Positions 27,629 to 36,078 of a stretch of DNA of 64,000 bases are shown one piece after another. Each line of letters opens with the position of its first letter. Position 1 is the first letter of the stretch. The DNA comes from Methylobacterium sp. AMS5 (GTDB taxonomy: Bacteria; Pseudomonadota; Alphaproteobacteria; Rhizobiales; Beijerinckiaceae): positions 1,865,501 to 1,929,500 of the forward strand of contig NZ_CP006992.1 in assembly GCF_001542815.1 (NCBI RefSeq), in the 5' to 3' direction. Made by a program: the position numbers and the translations under genes. Under the pieces are notes generated by a model that ran no database searches, was not told the origin of the DNA, and saw only the letters and a list, made by a program, of their open reading frames with translations.

Positions 27629-28030
27629 ATGGCGTTCCGCCTCTCCTCTGCCGTTCTTCTCGCCGCGCTCGTCGCCGCTCCGGCCTACGCCGCCCCGACG
27701 ACGACCACGAAGGTCGATATCGCCGCCTTCGATCCGGACAAGGACGGCACGATCGATCTCAAGGAGGCCCTGGCCGCCGGCTCCGCTGCCTTCGACAAGC
27801 TCGATCCGGATAAGGACGGCACGCTCGATGCCAAGGAGCTGAAGGGCCGCGTCAGCGAAGCCGACCTCAAGAAGCTCGACCCGGACAACGACGGCACCCT
27901 CGACAAGAAGGAATACCTCGCCGCCGTCGAGGCGCAGTTCAAGGCCGCCAACCCGGACAACGACGGCACCATCGACGCCAAGGAACTGGCAAGCCCGGCC
28001 GGCTCGGCCCTGGTCAACCTGATCCGTTAA
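27629..28030 (+). CDS. lanM: Lanmodulin, periplasmic lanthanide-binding EF-hand protein
   Basis: 133 residues: signal peptide to Ala21, then a small protein with four EF-hand loops at residues 35-46, 59-70, 84-95 and 108-119. All four share the pattern (D/N)PD(K/N)DGT(I/L)D--E, with proline at loop position 2, the hallmark of lanmodulin. Loops are only 24-25 residues apart, tighter than in calmodulin. Loop 4 begins with Asn instead of Asp, as expected for the weak fourth site. It binds lanthanides with picomolar-range affinity in known members. ATG 27629 follows AGGAG at 27614-27618. A strong terminator follows. Confidence 0.98.
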   Translation: MAFRLSSAVLLAALVAAPAYAAPTTTTKVDIAAFDPDKDGTIDLKEALAAGSAAFDKLDPDKDGTLDAKELKGRVSEADLKKLDPDNDGTLDKKEYLAAVEAQFKAANPDNDGTIDAKELASPAGSALVNLIR

Positions 28031-28059
28031 ATTTCCCGACACTTCGTCCGGGACGAACA

Positions 28060-28091
28060 GGGGTGCGGATCGCGAGATCCGCACCCCTTTT
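28060..28091 (+). terminator. Strong rho-independent terminator of lanM
   Basis: GGGGTGCGGATC (28060-28071), loop GCGA, GATCCGCACCCC (28076-28087) is a perfect 12-bp stem followed by TTTT. It is 30 bp after the lanM stop and separates lanM from the next small gene. Confidence 0.92.
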
Positions 28092-28231
28092 CTATGTCCG
28101 TCAGCGGTTCTTCGGCGTTGGGCGAAGCGTCGCAGAGCGGAACACGGAGGGGCCTTCGAGGACTGTTCCGGCCGAGGCGGACGGTCACGGGACCGGCTCG
28201 TCACAAACTGATTCGGAGGAGCCCCCACCCC

Positions 28232-28591
28232 ATGCGCATTGCCCTGACTCTGCCCGTTGCCCTCGCCGTCTTCGTCACTGCCGGCCCCGCCCTGGCCGTC
28301 AACTGCAAGGACGACATCTCCACGGTGGAGCGCCGGCTCAACAGTGCCGGGGCGGAGCAGGTGACGGGCAAGGAGCCGCCGGGCGGCGTCACCTCCTCGA
28401 ACTCACCCAAGGCCCTCGACAAGCCGCCGGCCGGCGCCCCATCCGACCCCTCGACCAAGCCGACGAAAGCGGGCGTGGAAGAAGCGCGTACCCTGCTCGC
28501 CAAGGCGAAGGAACAGGACAAAGCCGGCCAGGAGACGGCCTGCCAGGACACGATGACCAAGGTGAAGGAGAAGGCCGGCGCACTGCCCTGA
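28232..28591 (+). CDS. Small exported two-cysteine protein at the end of the lanthanide cluster
   Basis: 119 residues: signal peptide ALTLPVALAVFVTAGPALA, then a Cys near the mature N-terminus (VNCKDDIS), a Pro/Ser-rich linker (GGVTSSNSPKALDKPPAGAPSDPSTKPT) and a charged helix with a second Cys (ETACQDTMTKVKEKAGALP). Cysteine placement and the ending resemble LutD. Periplasmic; function unknown. GGAGGA is about 12 nt before ATG 28232. It has its own gap after the lanM terminator, so a separate promoter is likely. Confidence 0.82.
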   Translation: MRIALTLPVALAVFVTAGPALAVNCKDDISTVERRLNSAGAEQVTGKEPPGGVTSSNSPKALDKPPAGAPSDPSTKPTKAGVEEARTLLAKAKEQDKAGQETACQDTMTKVKEKAGALP

Positions 28592-28635
28592 TCCGGCGCG
28601 ACGGCGACGTCGGATCATTTCTCGAAACATGAAGA

Positions 28636-28667
28636 GGCCCAGGACTGCGCTCTGGCGGTCCTGGGCC
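28636..28667. terminator. Bidirectional hairpin terminator between convergent genes
   Basis: GGCCCAGGAC (28636-28645) and GTCCTGGGCC (28658-28667) form a perfect 10-bp stem with a 12-nt loop. It sits between the end of the last lanthanide-cluster gene and the convergent exopolysaccharide gene. There is no clear T tract on either side. Confidence 0.65.
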
Positions 28668-28694
28668 CCGTCCCGTTCGTGGTCTCAAGGATCC

Positions 28695-30257
28695 TCAATA
28701 CGCGTTGTCGGTCTTAAAGAGCGCCAGCGGCGTGGTGAGCAGGATCTTGAGGTCGAACAGGATCGACCAATTCTCGATGTAGTGCAGGTCGTGCTCGACC
28801 CGGCGCTGGAGCTTCTCACTGGTGTCGGTCTCACCGCGCCAGCCATTGATCTGCGCCCAGCCGGTGATGCCGGGTTTGACCTTGTGACGGGCGAAGTAGC
28901 CGTCCACCACCTGATCGTAGAGGGTGTTCGCCGCTTTGGCCTGGACCGCATGCGGGCGCGGCCCGACCAGCGAGAGATCGCCGCGGATCACGTTGAAGAG
29001 CTGCGGCAGCTCGTCCAGCGACGTCTTGCGGATGAAGCGGCCCACGGGCGTCACCCGGGCATCCGTCTTGGTAACGAGTTGCGATGCGCCCGCATCGCAA
29101 AGATCGACATACATCGAGCGGAACTTGAAGATCTCGATCAGTTCGTTGTTGAAGCCGTAGCGCTTCTGCCGGAACAGGATCGGCCCCGGCGAGGTGAGCT
29201 TCACTGCGAGCGCCACGGCGATCATCGCCGGTGAGAGGGCCAGCAGCAGCAGCAGGCCGACGAGGCGGTCGAACGCGCCCTTCAGAATGACGTCCCAATC
29301 GGCCAGCGGCTTATCGAACACGTCGAGCAGCGGCACGCCGCCGAGATAGGAATAGGCGCGCGGGCGCAGGCGCAGCTTGGTCGCGTGGGCCGAGAGGCGG
29401 ATGTCGACCGGAAGAACCGAGAGCTTGGCGAGCATCTGCAGGATGCGCGTCTCGGCGGAGATCGGCAGGGTGAACACCACGAGATCGACGGGCGCGTGGC
29501 GGGCGTAGGTGACGAGGTCGCTGACATTGCCGAGCTTGGGGTGGCCGGCGACGTCCGTGCTGGATCGATCATCGCCCCGGTCATCGAAGATCCCGATGAT
29601 GCGGATCCCATTGTCGCCGCTCGCTTCCAGGGCATGAATCAGTTCCGCGGCCGCTGGTCCGCCGCCGACGATTGCGGTCCGACGGTCGAAACGCCCCTTG
29701 GCCATCTGCAGGTTCACGAAGGCCGAAAGCGCTGCGCGTCCGCCGAGCAGCACTCCGAGGCCGGCCATGTAGTAGCTGAGCAGCCAGATCCGGGAATAAT
29801 GGTCGGCCACCTTGCCGAGCACCATGGCCGCGGCCACCATCAGGAACGCGATGGACCAGCCGGTGGCGAGCTTCACGGCCGTTCTCGGCAGATCGCGGAA
29901 GGCGCCGATCCGGTAACTGCCCGAAGCCTGGAAAAGTCCGAGCGCCGCTATGGTCACCGCCAAAATGGCGGCGAGGTAGCGCGGGGCGAGCGGCACGACG
30001 CCGCGCAGCAAGGCCTGATGCAGAGCCAAGCCAAGCAGGATCAAACCGCAGAATTCAGCGAGCCGCACGCAACCGGCCAGCACGACCGGCGACAGCCAAG
30101 TCGCTTTCGGCGGGGGTGGGGCAGGAATCGATGCGGATACGGACGGTGCGGAGTCAGGATTCTCGTCGCTGTAGAGCGCGAGCGGCGCCGGCACGGATGT
30201 CAGTGAGCCGTTCTCCCGCGCGACCTTGAGCAGATCCCGAACGTCGATGGCGCTCAT
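28695..30257 (-). CDS. Undecaprenyl-phosphate glycosyl-1-phosphate transferase (WcaJ/ExoY type)
   Basis: 520-residue inner-membrane enzyme that starts exopolysaccharide repeat units by moving a sugar-phosphate, often glucose or galactose, onto undecaprenyl phosphate. Four to five N-terminal membrane segments (from about residue 55 to 165) precede a Rossmann-like domain (RRTAIVGGGPAAAELIHALEASG) and the C-terminal catalytic domain with KGAFDRLVGLLLLLALSPAMIAVALAVKLTSPGPILFRQKRYG, KTSLDELPQLFNVIRGDLSLVGPRPHA and KPGITGWAQINGWRG. The sugar cannot be told from sequence. Confidence 0.92.
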   Translation of the reverse strand: MSAIDVRDLLKVARENGSLTSVPAPLALYSDENPDSAPSVSASIPAPPPPKATWLSPVVLAGCVRLAEFCGLILLGLALHQALLRGVVPLAPRYLAAILAVTIAALGLFQASGSYRIGAFRDLPRTAVKLATGWSIAFLMVAAAMVLGKVADHYSRIWLLSYYMAGLGVLLGGRAALSAFVNLQMAKGRFDRRTAIVGGGPAAAELIHALEASGDNGIRIIGIFDDRGDDRSSTDVAGHPKLGNVSDLVTYARHAPVDLVVFTLPISAETRILQMLAKLSVLPVDIRLSAHATKLRLRPRAYSYLGGVPLLDVFDKPLADWDVILKGAFDRLVGLLLLLALSPAMIAVALAVKLTSPGPILFRQKRYGFNNELIEIFKFRSMYVDLCDAGASQLVTKTDARVTPVGRFIRKTSLDELPQLFNVIRGDLSLVGPRPHAVQAKAANTLYDQVVDGYFARHKVKPGITGWAQINGWRGETDTSEKLQRRVEHDLHYIENWSILFDLKILLTTPLALFKTDNAY

Positions 30258-30388
30258 CGGAATGTTCCACGTGAAAACATCGAGCCTCTCCGGCCGTCGA
30301 GTGTGCCGGAACGACCTTCACAAAAGCCTAATGTGCGGGCGAGCTGGGCTGTGGGAAACGGGGACATCGAGCGTATCGCCGTCCGCTT

Positions 30389-31648
30389 TCAAGCCGCCGC
30401 GGGGACAGACACGGTCCGCATGCGTTTGGCGCTGAAGGCGGCGGCGTAGCCGCACAACACGTCGGTCGCCATGCGGTTCATGGAAAAGCGGGTGCGCAGC
30501 GAGTTGCTGAGCGCTCGGGTGCGGCCCTGCCGGCGCGATGGCTCCTCATCGAGGATACGGAGGATGGCGGTGCTCAAAGCCTCGCAATCGCCGGGCGGAA
30601 CCAGATCGGAGGAGAAGGCCCCGAAGATCTCCGGGATCCCGCCGACATTGGTCGCCACGAGGGGCTGTCCGGCCGCCGCAGCCTCCAGCACGACGTAGGG
30701 CAAGGATTCCGCGAGTGAGGGCACGACCATGACCCGGCCGCGTCCGAGCACGGGCCGGATTGCCTGAGGCGGCTCGAACGCGATGGCATGGCGAAGACCG
30801 AGATTTTCGGCCATCGCGGCGATGCTCTCGGTATCAGGGCCGGAGCCTACCATCAGAAGCCGGAGGTCGCGGCCCTGGCCCCTCAGCCGCGCGAGTGCCC
30901 GCAACAGCACCGGCAATCCCTTGGCCTCACGCAGTTCACCGACATAGACGAGATCGAACGGGTCATCCGCCGTCTCCACCGGGGCAAACTCGGCTTCCGC
31001 GATGCCGTTGTGGACGATACGCTCAAGGCGCGGCGAGCCTCCCGCGAAAGCGGCATGCCGCGAGGCGACGTACTCGCTCTCGAACAGGAACAGGTCAGTC
31101 GCCCGCGCCATCACTTGCTCGGCGGCCATGTAGACCCGGTGGAGGGCCGTGCCCGGACGGTAATTGTAGCTGCCGCCATGCGGGGTATAGGCGCGGATCA
31201 CCCCGCGCCCGGCCGCGCCGAGCGGGGCGAGGCGGGCGAACACGCCGCCCTTCGCGCCGTGCCCGTGCAGCACGTCCGCGCCGACGGCGAGCGCCTGCGC
31301 CCGCACTGCGCGCATGACTTGAAGGTCGCTCGCATGCGGGTTCCGGCGCATCGGAACGCGCGTGACGCCCAGCGCGAGGTAGGGGGACAGCTCCGCCAGG
31401 GTCCGTTCGGCCCGCTCGCCGCCGGTCGAGGCATCGCAGACGAGGCCGACGGCGTGCCCGGCCTCCGCCTGGAGGCGGGTGAGATCGATAACGTGGCGAA
31501 ACAGGCCGCCGACCGGGGCCCGAAACACGTGGAGGATGCGGTGCCGTTCACCGGTGCCCACGCGGGACGACAGGTCCGCGACCGGGTGAACCGTCGGCCC
31601 CTGGGGCGTCAGGGCGGCGGTCAGAGAAGTGGCGAAGGGAGAGGCCAC
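30389..31648 (-). CDS. Glycosyltransferase family 4 protein
   Basis: 419-residue cytoplasmic GT-B glycosyltransferase. After about 35 variable residues comes HRILHVFRAPVGGLFRHVIDLTRLQAEAGHAVGLV, then HGHGAKGGVFARLA, YVGELREAKGLPVLLRALARLRGQG and the nucleotide-sugar motif VVPSLAESLPYVVLEAAAAGQPLVATNVGGIPEI with the E-x7-E pair typical of GT4. It probably adds a sugar to the lipid-linked unit begun by the neighbouring WcaJ-like enzyme; both are transcribed leftward. The 131-bp gap before it and the 254-bp gap behind it hold no gene. Confidence 0.9.
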   Translation of the reverse strand: MASPFATSLTAALTPQGPTVHPVADLSSRVGTGERHRILHVFRAPVGGLFRHVIDLTRLQAEAGHAVGLVCDASTGGERAERTLAELSPYLALGVTRVPMRRNPHASDLQVMRAVRAQALAVGADVLHGHGAKGGVFARLAPLGAAGRGVIRAYTPHGGSYNYRPGTALHRVYMAAEQVMARATDLFLFESEYVASRHAAFAGGSPRLERIVHNGIAEAEFAPVETADDPFDLVYVGELREAKGLPVLLRALARLRGQGRDLRLLMVGSGPDTESIAAMAENLGLRHAIAFEPPQAIRPVLGRGRVMVVPSLAESLPYVVLEAAAAGQPLVATNVGGIPEIFGAFSSDLVPPGDCEALSTAILRILDEEPSRRQGRTRALSNSLRTRFSMNRMATDVLCGYAAAFSAKRMRTVSVPAAA

Positions 31649-31902
31649 GGCAGTCGGTCTCCGCGCGGACGGCCCCGATGCGGGGCCCGATCCGGCGGAA
31701 GATCGTCATGGGGCGGTCAGCACCCGGTTAAAGAGCAAGCGCAAAGGGCACGCGGAGGCCTCTGCCGCCCGGCTTTCGTGGATCGCGGTTAGGCGTTGGT
31801 GAATGCTGCGATGAGCCGGCTTAAGAGTGCCTCACGAAACTCCCGGTTCTGACCGTTCTCGCTCTGGCGATGACAGCGCGGCGGGCGTTTTGTGAGAGAC
31901 AC

Positions 31903-32481
31903 TCAGAAAAACCGCTCCTTGACGACGATCGTGTCGCCCGGCCGCACCGGGTAGGACATCGGGACGATGCCGTTGATGAGCCCACCCTGGCCCTCGCGGG
32001 TCAGCACCGCGTAGTCGCGTGCCGCCCGTGGGCCGAAGCCCGCGGCAATCGCCACCGCCGTCTCGACGGTCATGCCGTTGACGTAAGGGTACTGTCCCGA
32101 GGTCGTCACCTCACCGAGGATGTAGAAGGGCCGGTAGGCATCGACCTCGACCGTCACGTGCGGCTCGCGCACATATCCGGCGGCGAGCTTGGCTTCGATC
32201 AGCCGGGCAGCTTGCGCGGTCGTCTGCCCGCCCACCTGAACCACGCCGATCAGCGGCATCGCGATCCGTCCGCCGCCATCGACCGCGTAGATGTTGGACA
32301 GGTTATCCTGCCCGAACACGATGACTCGAAGCTTGTCGCCCGCCGCCAGGGCGTAGCGCGTGCCAATGGACCCGGTGCCGGTCGCATCGAGATCGACGGT
32401 CCGGAAATCCGGGCGCAGGCAGCCGCCGAGCGCCAGGACGGACGGAAGGGCCAGGAGAAATGCGCGCCGCTGCATCGCCAT
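31903..32481 (-). CDS. Polysaccharide export lipoprotein (Wza/OMA family)
   Basis: 192-residue outer-membrane lipoprotein: signal peptide with lipobox LALGGC (acylated Cys21), then a poly-export domain (YALAAGDKLRVIVFGQDNLSNIYAVDGGGRIAMPLIGVVQVGG) and an SLBB-like segment (YILGEVTTSGQYPYVNGMTVETAVAIAAGFG). It forms or helps form the outer-membrane channel for exopolysaccharide. It is shorter than E. coli Wza (about 380 residues), as is usual for alphaproteobacterial versions. It diverges from the Wzc-like gene across 221 bp that carry several TTAAC boxes. Confidence 0.92.
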   Translation of the reverse strand: MAMQRRAFLLALPSVLALGGCLRPDFRTVDLDATGTGSIGTRYALAAGDKLRVIVFGQDNLSNIYAVDGGGRIAMPLIGVVQVGGQTTAQAARLIEAKLAAGYVREPHVTVEVDAYRPFYILGEVTTSGQYPYVNGMTVETAVAIAAGFGPRAARDYAVLTREGQGGLINGIVPMSYPVRPGDTIVVKERFF

Positions 32482-32702
32482 CGCCGTTGTGAAGAACCTC
32501 GGCGTTACTTAACGGCGCATGGTTAACGAATGCTGATCCGGCCGCGCGACCGACCGGAATCACCTCTCGGGTTCGACGCCTCGTCTCGAATGCCGACGAC
32601 GCCCGGTCGCGGCTCTTAACGGGAAGTCAACCTTAACGACCTTTACTGGCCCGAGACGGATCGATCGCCCCGATCCGCGTCCTGCCTTCGTAAAGACTGC
32701 CC

Positions 32703-35117
32703 ATGCCGCGCCTCAGGCTGTCGACCGATCCGTCTCTTCCGTCCACCGGTGGGCCCGGTGGGCCCGGCGATGGATTGGCGGTGGCGCAGATTGGAGGCGT
32801 CCTGCGCCGCTCTTGGGCCTGGATCGCGGTGCCGACGCTCGTGGCCGCGCTCGGTGCGGGCGTCTTCGTGCAGGTCGTGACCCCGCGCTACACCGGCGAA
32901 GCCAAGGTTCTGTTGGAAAGCCGCGATCCTGCTTTCGCCCGCACCGCCGCCGAGCGGACGGACCAGACCCAGCCGATCGACGAGCAGGCCGTCGCGAGTC
33001 AGGTGCAGGTGGCGATGTCGCGCGACATCGCCCGCCAAGCGATTCGCAGCCTGAAGCTGGTCGGAAACCCCGAATTCGATCCGGAGGCCGAGGGCAGCTC
33101 GGCGATCCGGCGCACGCTGATGATGCTCGGGCTCGTCTCGGCGCCGATGGATCGTCCGTCCGAGGATCGGATTCTCGAAAGCTACCTCGACCACCTGCTG
33201 GTCTATCCGGTCGGCAAGTCGCGCATCCTCGCCGTCGAGTTCCGATCGCGCGACCCCGAACTCGCCGCGCGCGGCGCCAACACGGTGGCGGACCTCTACC
33301 TCGCCTCGCTGGAGGCGGCCTCCGTCGATACCGCCCGTTACGCCTCGACTTGGCTCGGCAACAACATCGCGAACCTGCGCGCCCGCGTGGCCGAAGCCGA
33401 GGCGAAGGTCGAGGCGTTCCGCGCCAAGCACGGCCTGATCGGCACGGGGAGCAGTGCAGCGGCTCAGCCGCTCTCGTCCCAGCAGCTCTCCGAACTGTCG
33501 AGCCAGCTCTCGCAGGCGCGCACGATCCAGGCGGACCTGACCGCCCGGGCCAAGCTCCTCAAGGACATGATCAAGGAGGGCCGTGCCTTCGAGATCCCCG
33601 ATGTCGCCAACAACGAGCTGATTCGGCGCACCGTCGAGAGCCGCATGGCGATGCGTGCGCAGCTCGCCCTCGAATCGCGCACACTGCTGCCGGCCCACCC
33701 GCGCATCAAGGAGTTGACGGCCCAGGTCCAGGATCTCGAGAGTCAGATCAAGGCCGCTGCCGAGCGGGTGGTGCGCACCCTCGAGAACGACGCCAAGATC
33801 GCGGGCGCTCGGGTCGAGAGCCTGCGCGCGGCGGTCGAGGGCCAGCAGGATGTGGTCGCCAAGGGCAACACCAGCGAGGTGGAACTGCGTGCCCTGGAGC
33901 GCGAGGCGAAGTCCCAGCGCGAACAGCTCGAATCCTATCTCGCCCGCTACCGCGAGGCCGCCGCGCGTGACGCCGAGAATGCCAGCCCGGCCAATGCCCG
34001 CGTGGTGTCCCGTGCGATCGTGCCCGATCTGCCCTCGTTCCCGAAGAAGCTGCCGATCGTCGCCTTCGCCACGATGCTGGCCTTCCTGCTCGCGAGCGCA
34101 GGGGTCATCGGCCGCCATCTCCTCGTCACGCCGTCCGGGCCGGGCGGAGACCGCAACGGGGATGAGGGAGAGCCCTTCGTTCAAAGCGCCCGAACCGATC
34201 GCCCGCGCGACTTCTATCCCGAGCCGGAGCCGCCCCCGTCGCGCCGTCCTGCCTACGAGCCGGTCTATGGCGGCGCCTATCCGGCCTCTGCGACAGAGCG
34301 GTTCGCCCCGGCCCTCGCCTTCGCCAATTCCCTAAGGGCGACGGCGACGGTGCATCACCCGGTCTTCGCCAGCACGGCGCCGATCGGAGCCGAGGCGGCC
34401 ACGCAAGCGGATGGGGCGAAAGCGGACAGGGACGGGTTCGGCGTCCCCGCGAAATCCTCCGCCTCCTATGCCGATCTCGATGGGCTGATCGCCCGGTTGG
34501 AGAACGGAGCGGGCAAGTCGCACGGCAAGGGACCGTTGACGGGGCCGTTGACCGGGCCGTCCAAGGGGGGCTGTGTGCTCGTGGTCGAAACCCCGCGCGC
34601 CGACGGCACGCCCGGTCTCGCCTCCAATCTCGCCCGGGTGCTCGGCCCGCGCCGCCAGACGTTGCTGGTCGATGTGAATGGCGCGGTCTCCGGGCCGTCC
34701 GAGCCGGGACTGACCGATCTGGTGGCCGGTGCGGCCGACTTCCTCGACGTGATCCAACCGGTGCGGGGCTCGCGTCTCCACGCGGTGAAGCGCGGCGCGG
34801 CGCCTCTCGACGTGCTGGTGGAGGAGCCGCAAGGTCTCGCCATCGGGCTCAACGCCCTGTCGCAGAGTTACGATTGGGTGCTCTGCCGGCTCGATGCGCG
34901 CAATGCCGAGGACGGCGCCGAGCTCATTCCCGCGGTCGGACCCTGCATGGATTCGATCGTGATCGCCTCGGATGCGGCGTCCGACGACCCGGCTCTGGTC
35001 TCGCTCTATCGCCTCGCCAAGGAAACCGGCGTCGGCCGGGTGGTGGTTGCCCGCCACGGCGAGGACGCGGACCTTACTCCGACCCTGGACGGGACGCCTC
35101 TGCGGCTTTCGGCCTGA
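32703..35117 (+). CDS. Wzc/ExoP-like exopolysaccharide chain-length protein with degenerate kinase domain
   Basis: 804-residue inner-membrane protein. TM1 is near residues 40-58 (WIAVPTLVAALGAGVFVQVV), followed by a periplasmic Wzz domain with long coiled coils (residues about 210-440), TM2 near 460-480 (IVAFATMLAFLLASAGVIG), a Pro-rich linker and a C-terminal domain from about residue 620 that resembles bacterial tyrosine kinases. There the Walker A lysine is missing (VVETPRADGTPGLASNL) although the A' strand LLVDVNG is kept, and no C-terminal tyrosine cluster exists. It probably governs chain length and export with Wza, without kinase activity. Confidence 0.9.
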   Translation: MPRLRLSTDPSLPSTGGPGGPGDGLAVAQIGGVLRRSWAWIAVPTLVAALGAGVFVQVVTPRYTGEAKVLLESRDPAFARTAAERTDQTQPIDEQAVASQVQVAMSRDIARQAIRSLKLVGNPEFDPEAEGSSAIRRTLMMLGLVSAPMDRPSEDRILESYLDHLLVYPVGKSRILAVEFRSRDPELAARGANTVADLYLASLEAASVDTARYASTWLGNNIANLRARVAEAEAKVEAFRAKHGLIGTGSSAAAQPLSSQQLSELSSQLSQARTIQADLTARAKLLKDMIKEGRAFEIPDVANNELIRRTVESRMAMRAQLALESRTLLPAHPRIKELTAQVQDLESQIKAAAERVVRTLENDAKIAGARVESLRAAVEGQQDVVAKGNTSEVELRALEREAKSQREQLESYLARYREAAARDAENASPANARVVSRAIVPDLPSFPKKLPIVAFATMLAFLLASAGVIGRHLLVTPSGPGGDRNGDEGEPFVQSARTDRPRDFYPEPEPPPSRRPAYEPVYGGAYPASATERFAPALAFANSLRATATVHHPVFASTAPIGAEAATQADGAKADRDGFGVPAKSSASYADLDGLIARLENGAGKSHGKGPLTGPLTGPSKGGCVLVVETPRADGTPGLASNLARVLGPRRQTLLVDVNGAVSGPSEPGLTDLVAGAADFLDVIQPVRGSRLHAVKRGAAPLDVLVEEPQGLAIGLNALSQSYDWVLCRLDARNAEDGAELIPAVGPCMDSIVIASDAASDDPALVSLYRLAKETGVGRVVVARHGEDADLTPTLDGTPLRLSA

Positions 35118-35153
35118 CACGCCGGCTGACCTCCGACGGGGCGAGACGCCGGC

Positions 35154-35288
35154 TCAGCAACCCGTCCCACGCTCTTCTTCCGTCGCGGTCATCGCGGCGG
35201 CGACGCGCAGGGCCCAGAGGTTGGTGCCCACAAGGGCGGCGAGAGCAACGCACGCGGCGACCAGATGAGCCGAGAGCAGGATTGGCAC
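35154..35288 (-). CDS. Very small single-pass membrane protein (44 residues)
   Basis: GTG start at 35288 with GGGGAG (35294-35299) 5 nt upstream. The product has a long hydrophobic stretch (LSAHLVAACVALAALVGTNLWALRVAAA) and a short polar tail TATEEERGTGC, so a single membrane segment is predicted. It is convergent with the Wzc-like gene. No family recognised; it may be a spurious frame in GC-rich DNA, though codon content and the ribosome site look sound. Confidence 0.45.
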   Translation of the reverse strand: MPILLSAHLVAACVALAALVGTNLWALRVAAAMTATEEERGTGC

Positions 35289-35667
35289 GGTATCTCCCCG
35301 AATCAGGGCGGTGGTTCCGCCGGTCCAGATCGGAGGAACCGGCGGAACCGCCGAGCCTCGCTAAGGGGGGCCGCGTTCGACCCGGCCCATCCACCTTGCC
35401 TGTTTGGTGAAATCGGTTCTTTAACAAAATTTAGAGTTGTGCCGCCTCGTTCGGCGAACGTTCAGATGGCGGCCTTGGCCGCACGCCCGAGATGCTATGG
35501 CCGGATCAGGCCAAGTCCCTGATTTGTCGCTTTGATTCGACGGGAGAGCGTCGCGTGAGGGCGATCGATCTCGCCCTCGCGACAGCATGCGGCAGGACGC
35601 CGCACCCACTCTGCCGGGACCTTGCCGGCGGACCGAACAGCCCGCCGCCGATCCTGTCGAATCAACC
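35289..35667. other. 379-bp gap without a recognisable gene
   Basis: Between the small membrane-protein gene and the YbaB gene. It holds an AT-rich patch around 35415-35445 (TTTAACAAAATTTAGAG), which may be a promoter for the leftward small gene. No terminator-like stem or RNA gene is evident. Confidence 0.4.
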
Positions 35668-35991
35668 CTAAAACGGCAGCTTCATGCCGGGCGGCAGCGG
35701 CAGGCCTTTCGTCAGCTCCGCCATCTTCTCCTGGGCCGTCGCCTCGGCCTTGCCGCGGGCGTCGTTGCAGGCGGCGACGATCAGATCTTCCAAGATTTCC
35801 CGTTCGTCGGCGACCATCAGGCTCGGATCGATCGAAACGCCGAGCACCTGACCCTTGGCCGTCATCCGCACGGTCACGGCGCCGCCGCCGGAGGCGCCCG
35901 ACACCTCGACCGCTTCGAGTTCGGACTGAACCGAGGCCATCTTTTCCTGCATGGCCTGGGCCTGCTTCATGATGCCCATGAGGTCGCGCAT
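35668..35991 (-). CDS. YbaB/EbfC-family nucleoid-associated protein
   Basis: 107-residue DNA-binding protein of the YbaB/EbfC family, usually found just behind dnaX as here. It begins [32 protein letters not shown] and contains [24 protein letters not shown] and the [16 protein letters not shown] helix. It acts as a dimer that binds the nucleoid and may influence recombination or gene expression. A longer frame is open upstream; 35991 is chosen by family N-terminus. recR, the usual next gene, is not present downstream. Confidence 0.95.
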   Translation of the reverse strand: MRDLMGIMKQAQAMQEKMASVQSELEAVEVSGASGGGAVTVRMTAKGQVLGVSIDPSLMVADEREILEDLIVAACNDARGKAEATAQEKMAELTKGLPLPPGMKLPF

Positions 35992-36078
35992 GGTGGGTTC
36001 TCCGGTTCCGGTCGAGAAAGGGTCAGATCCCCGCACTTAGGCGCAGGGGCCCCGGCTTGCCAGGGTGAGGGGTGAGCC

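Noticed and set aside
30258..30388. Possible CRISPR or tandem repeat in exopolysaccharide gaps
   Set aside because: No repeat unit recurs at regular spacing here or elsewhere in the window.
32500..32530. TTAAC boxes in the Wza/Wzc divergent gap as CtrA sites
   Set aside because: The spacing between TTAA half-sites is 10 or 13 nt, not 7, so they do not fit the CtrA consensus.
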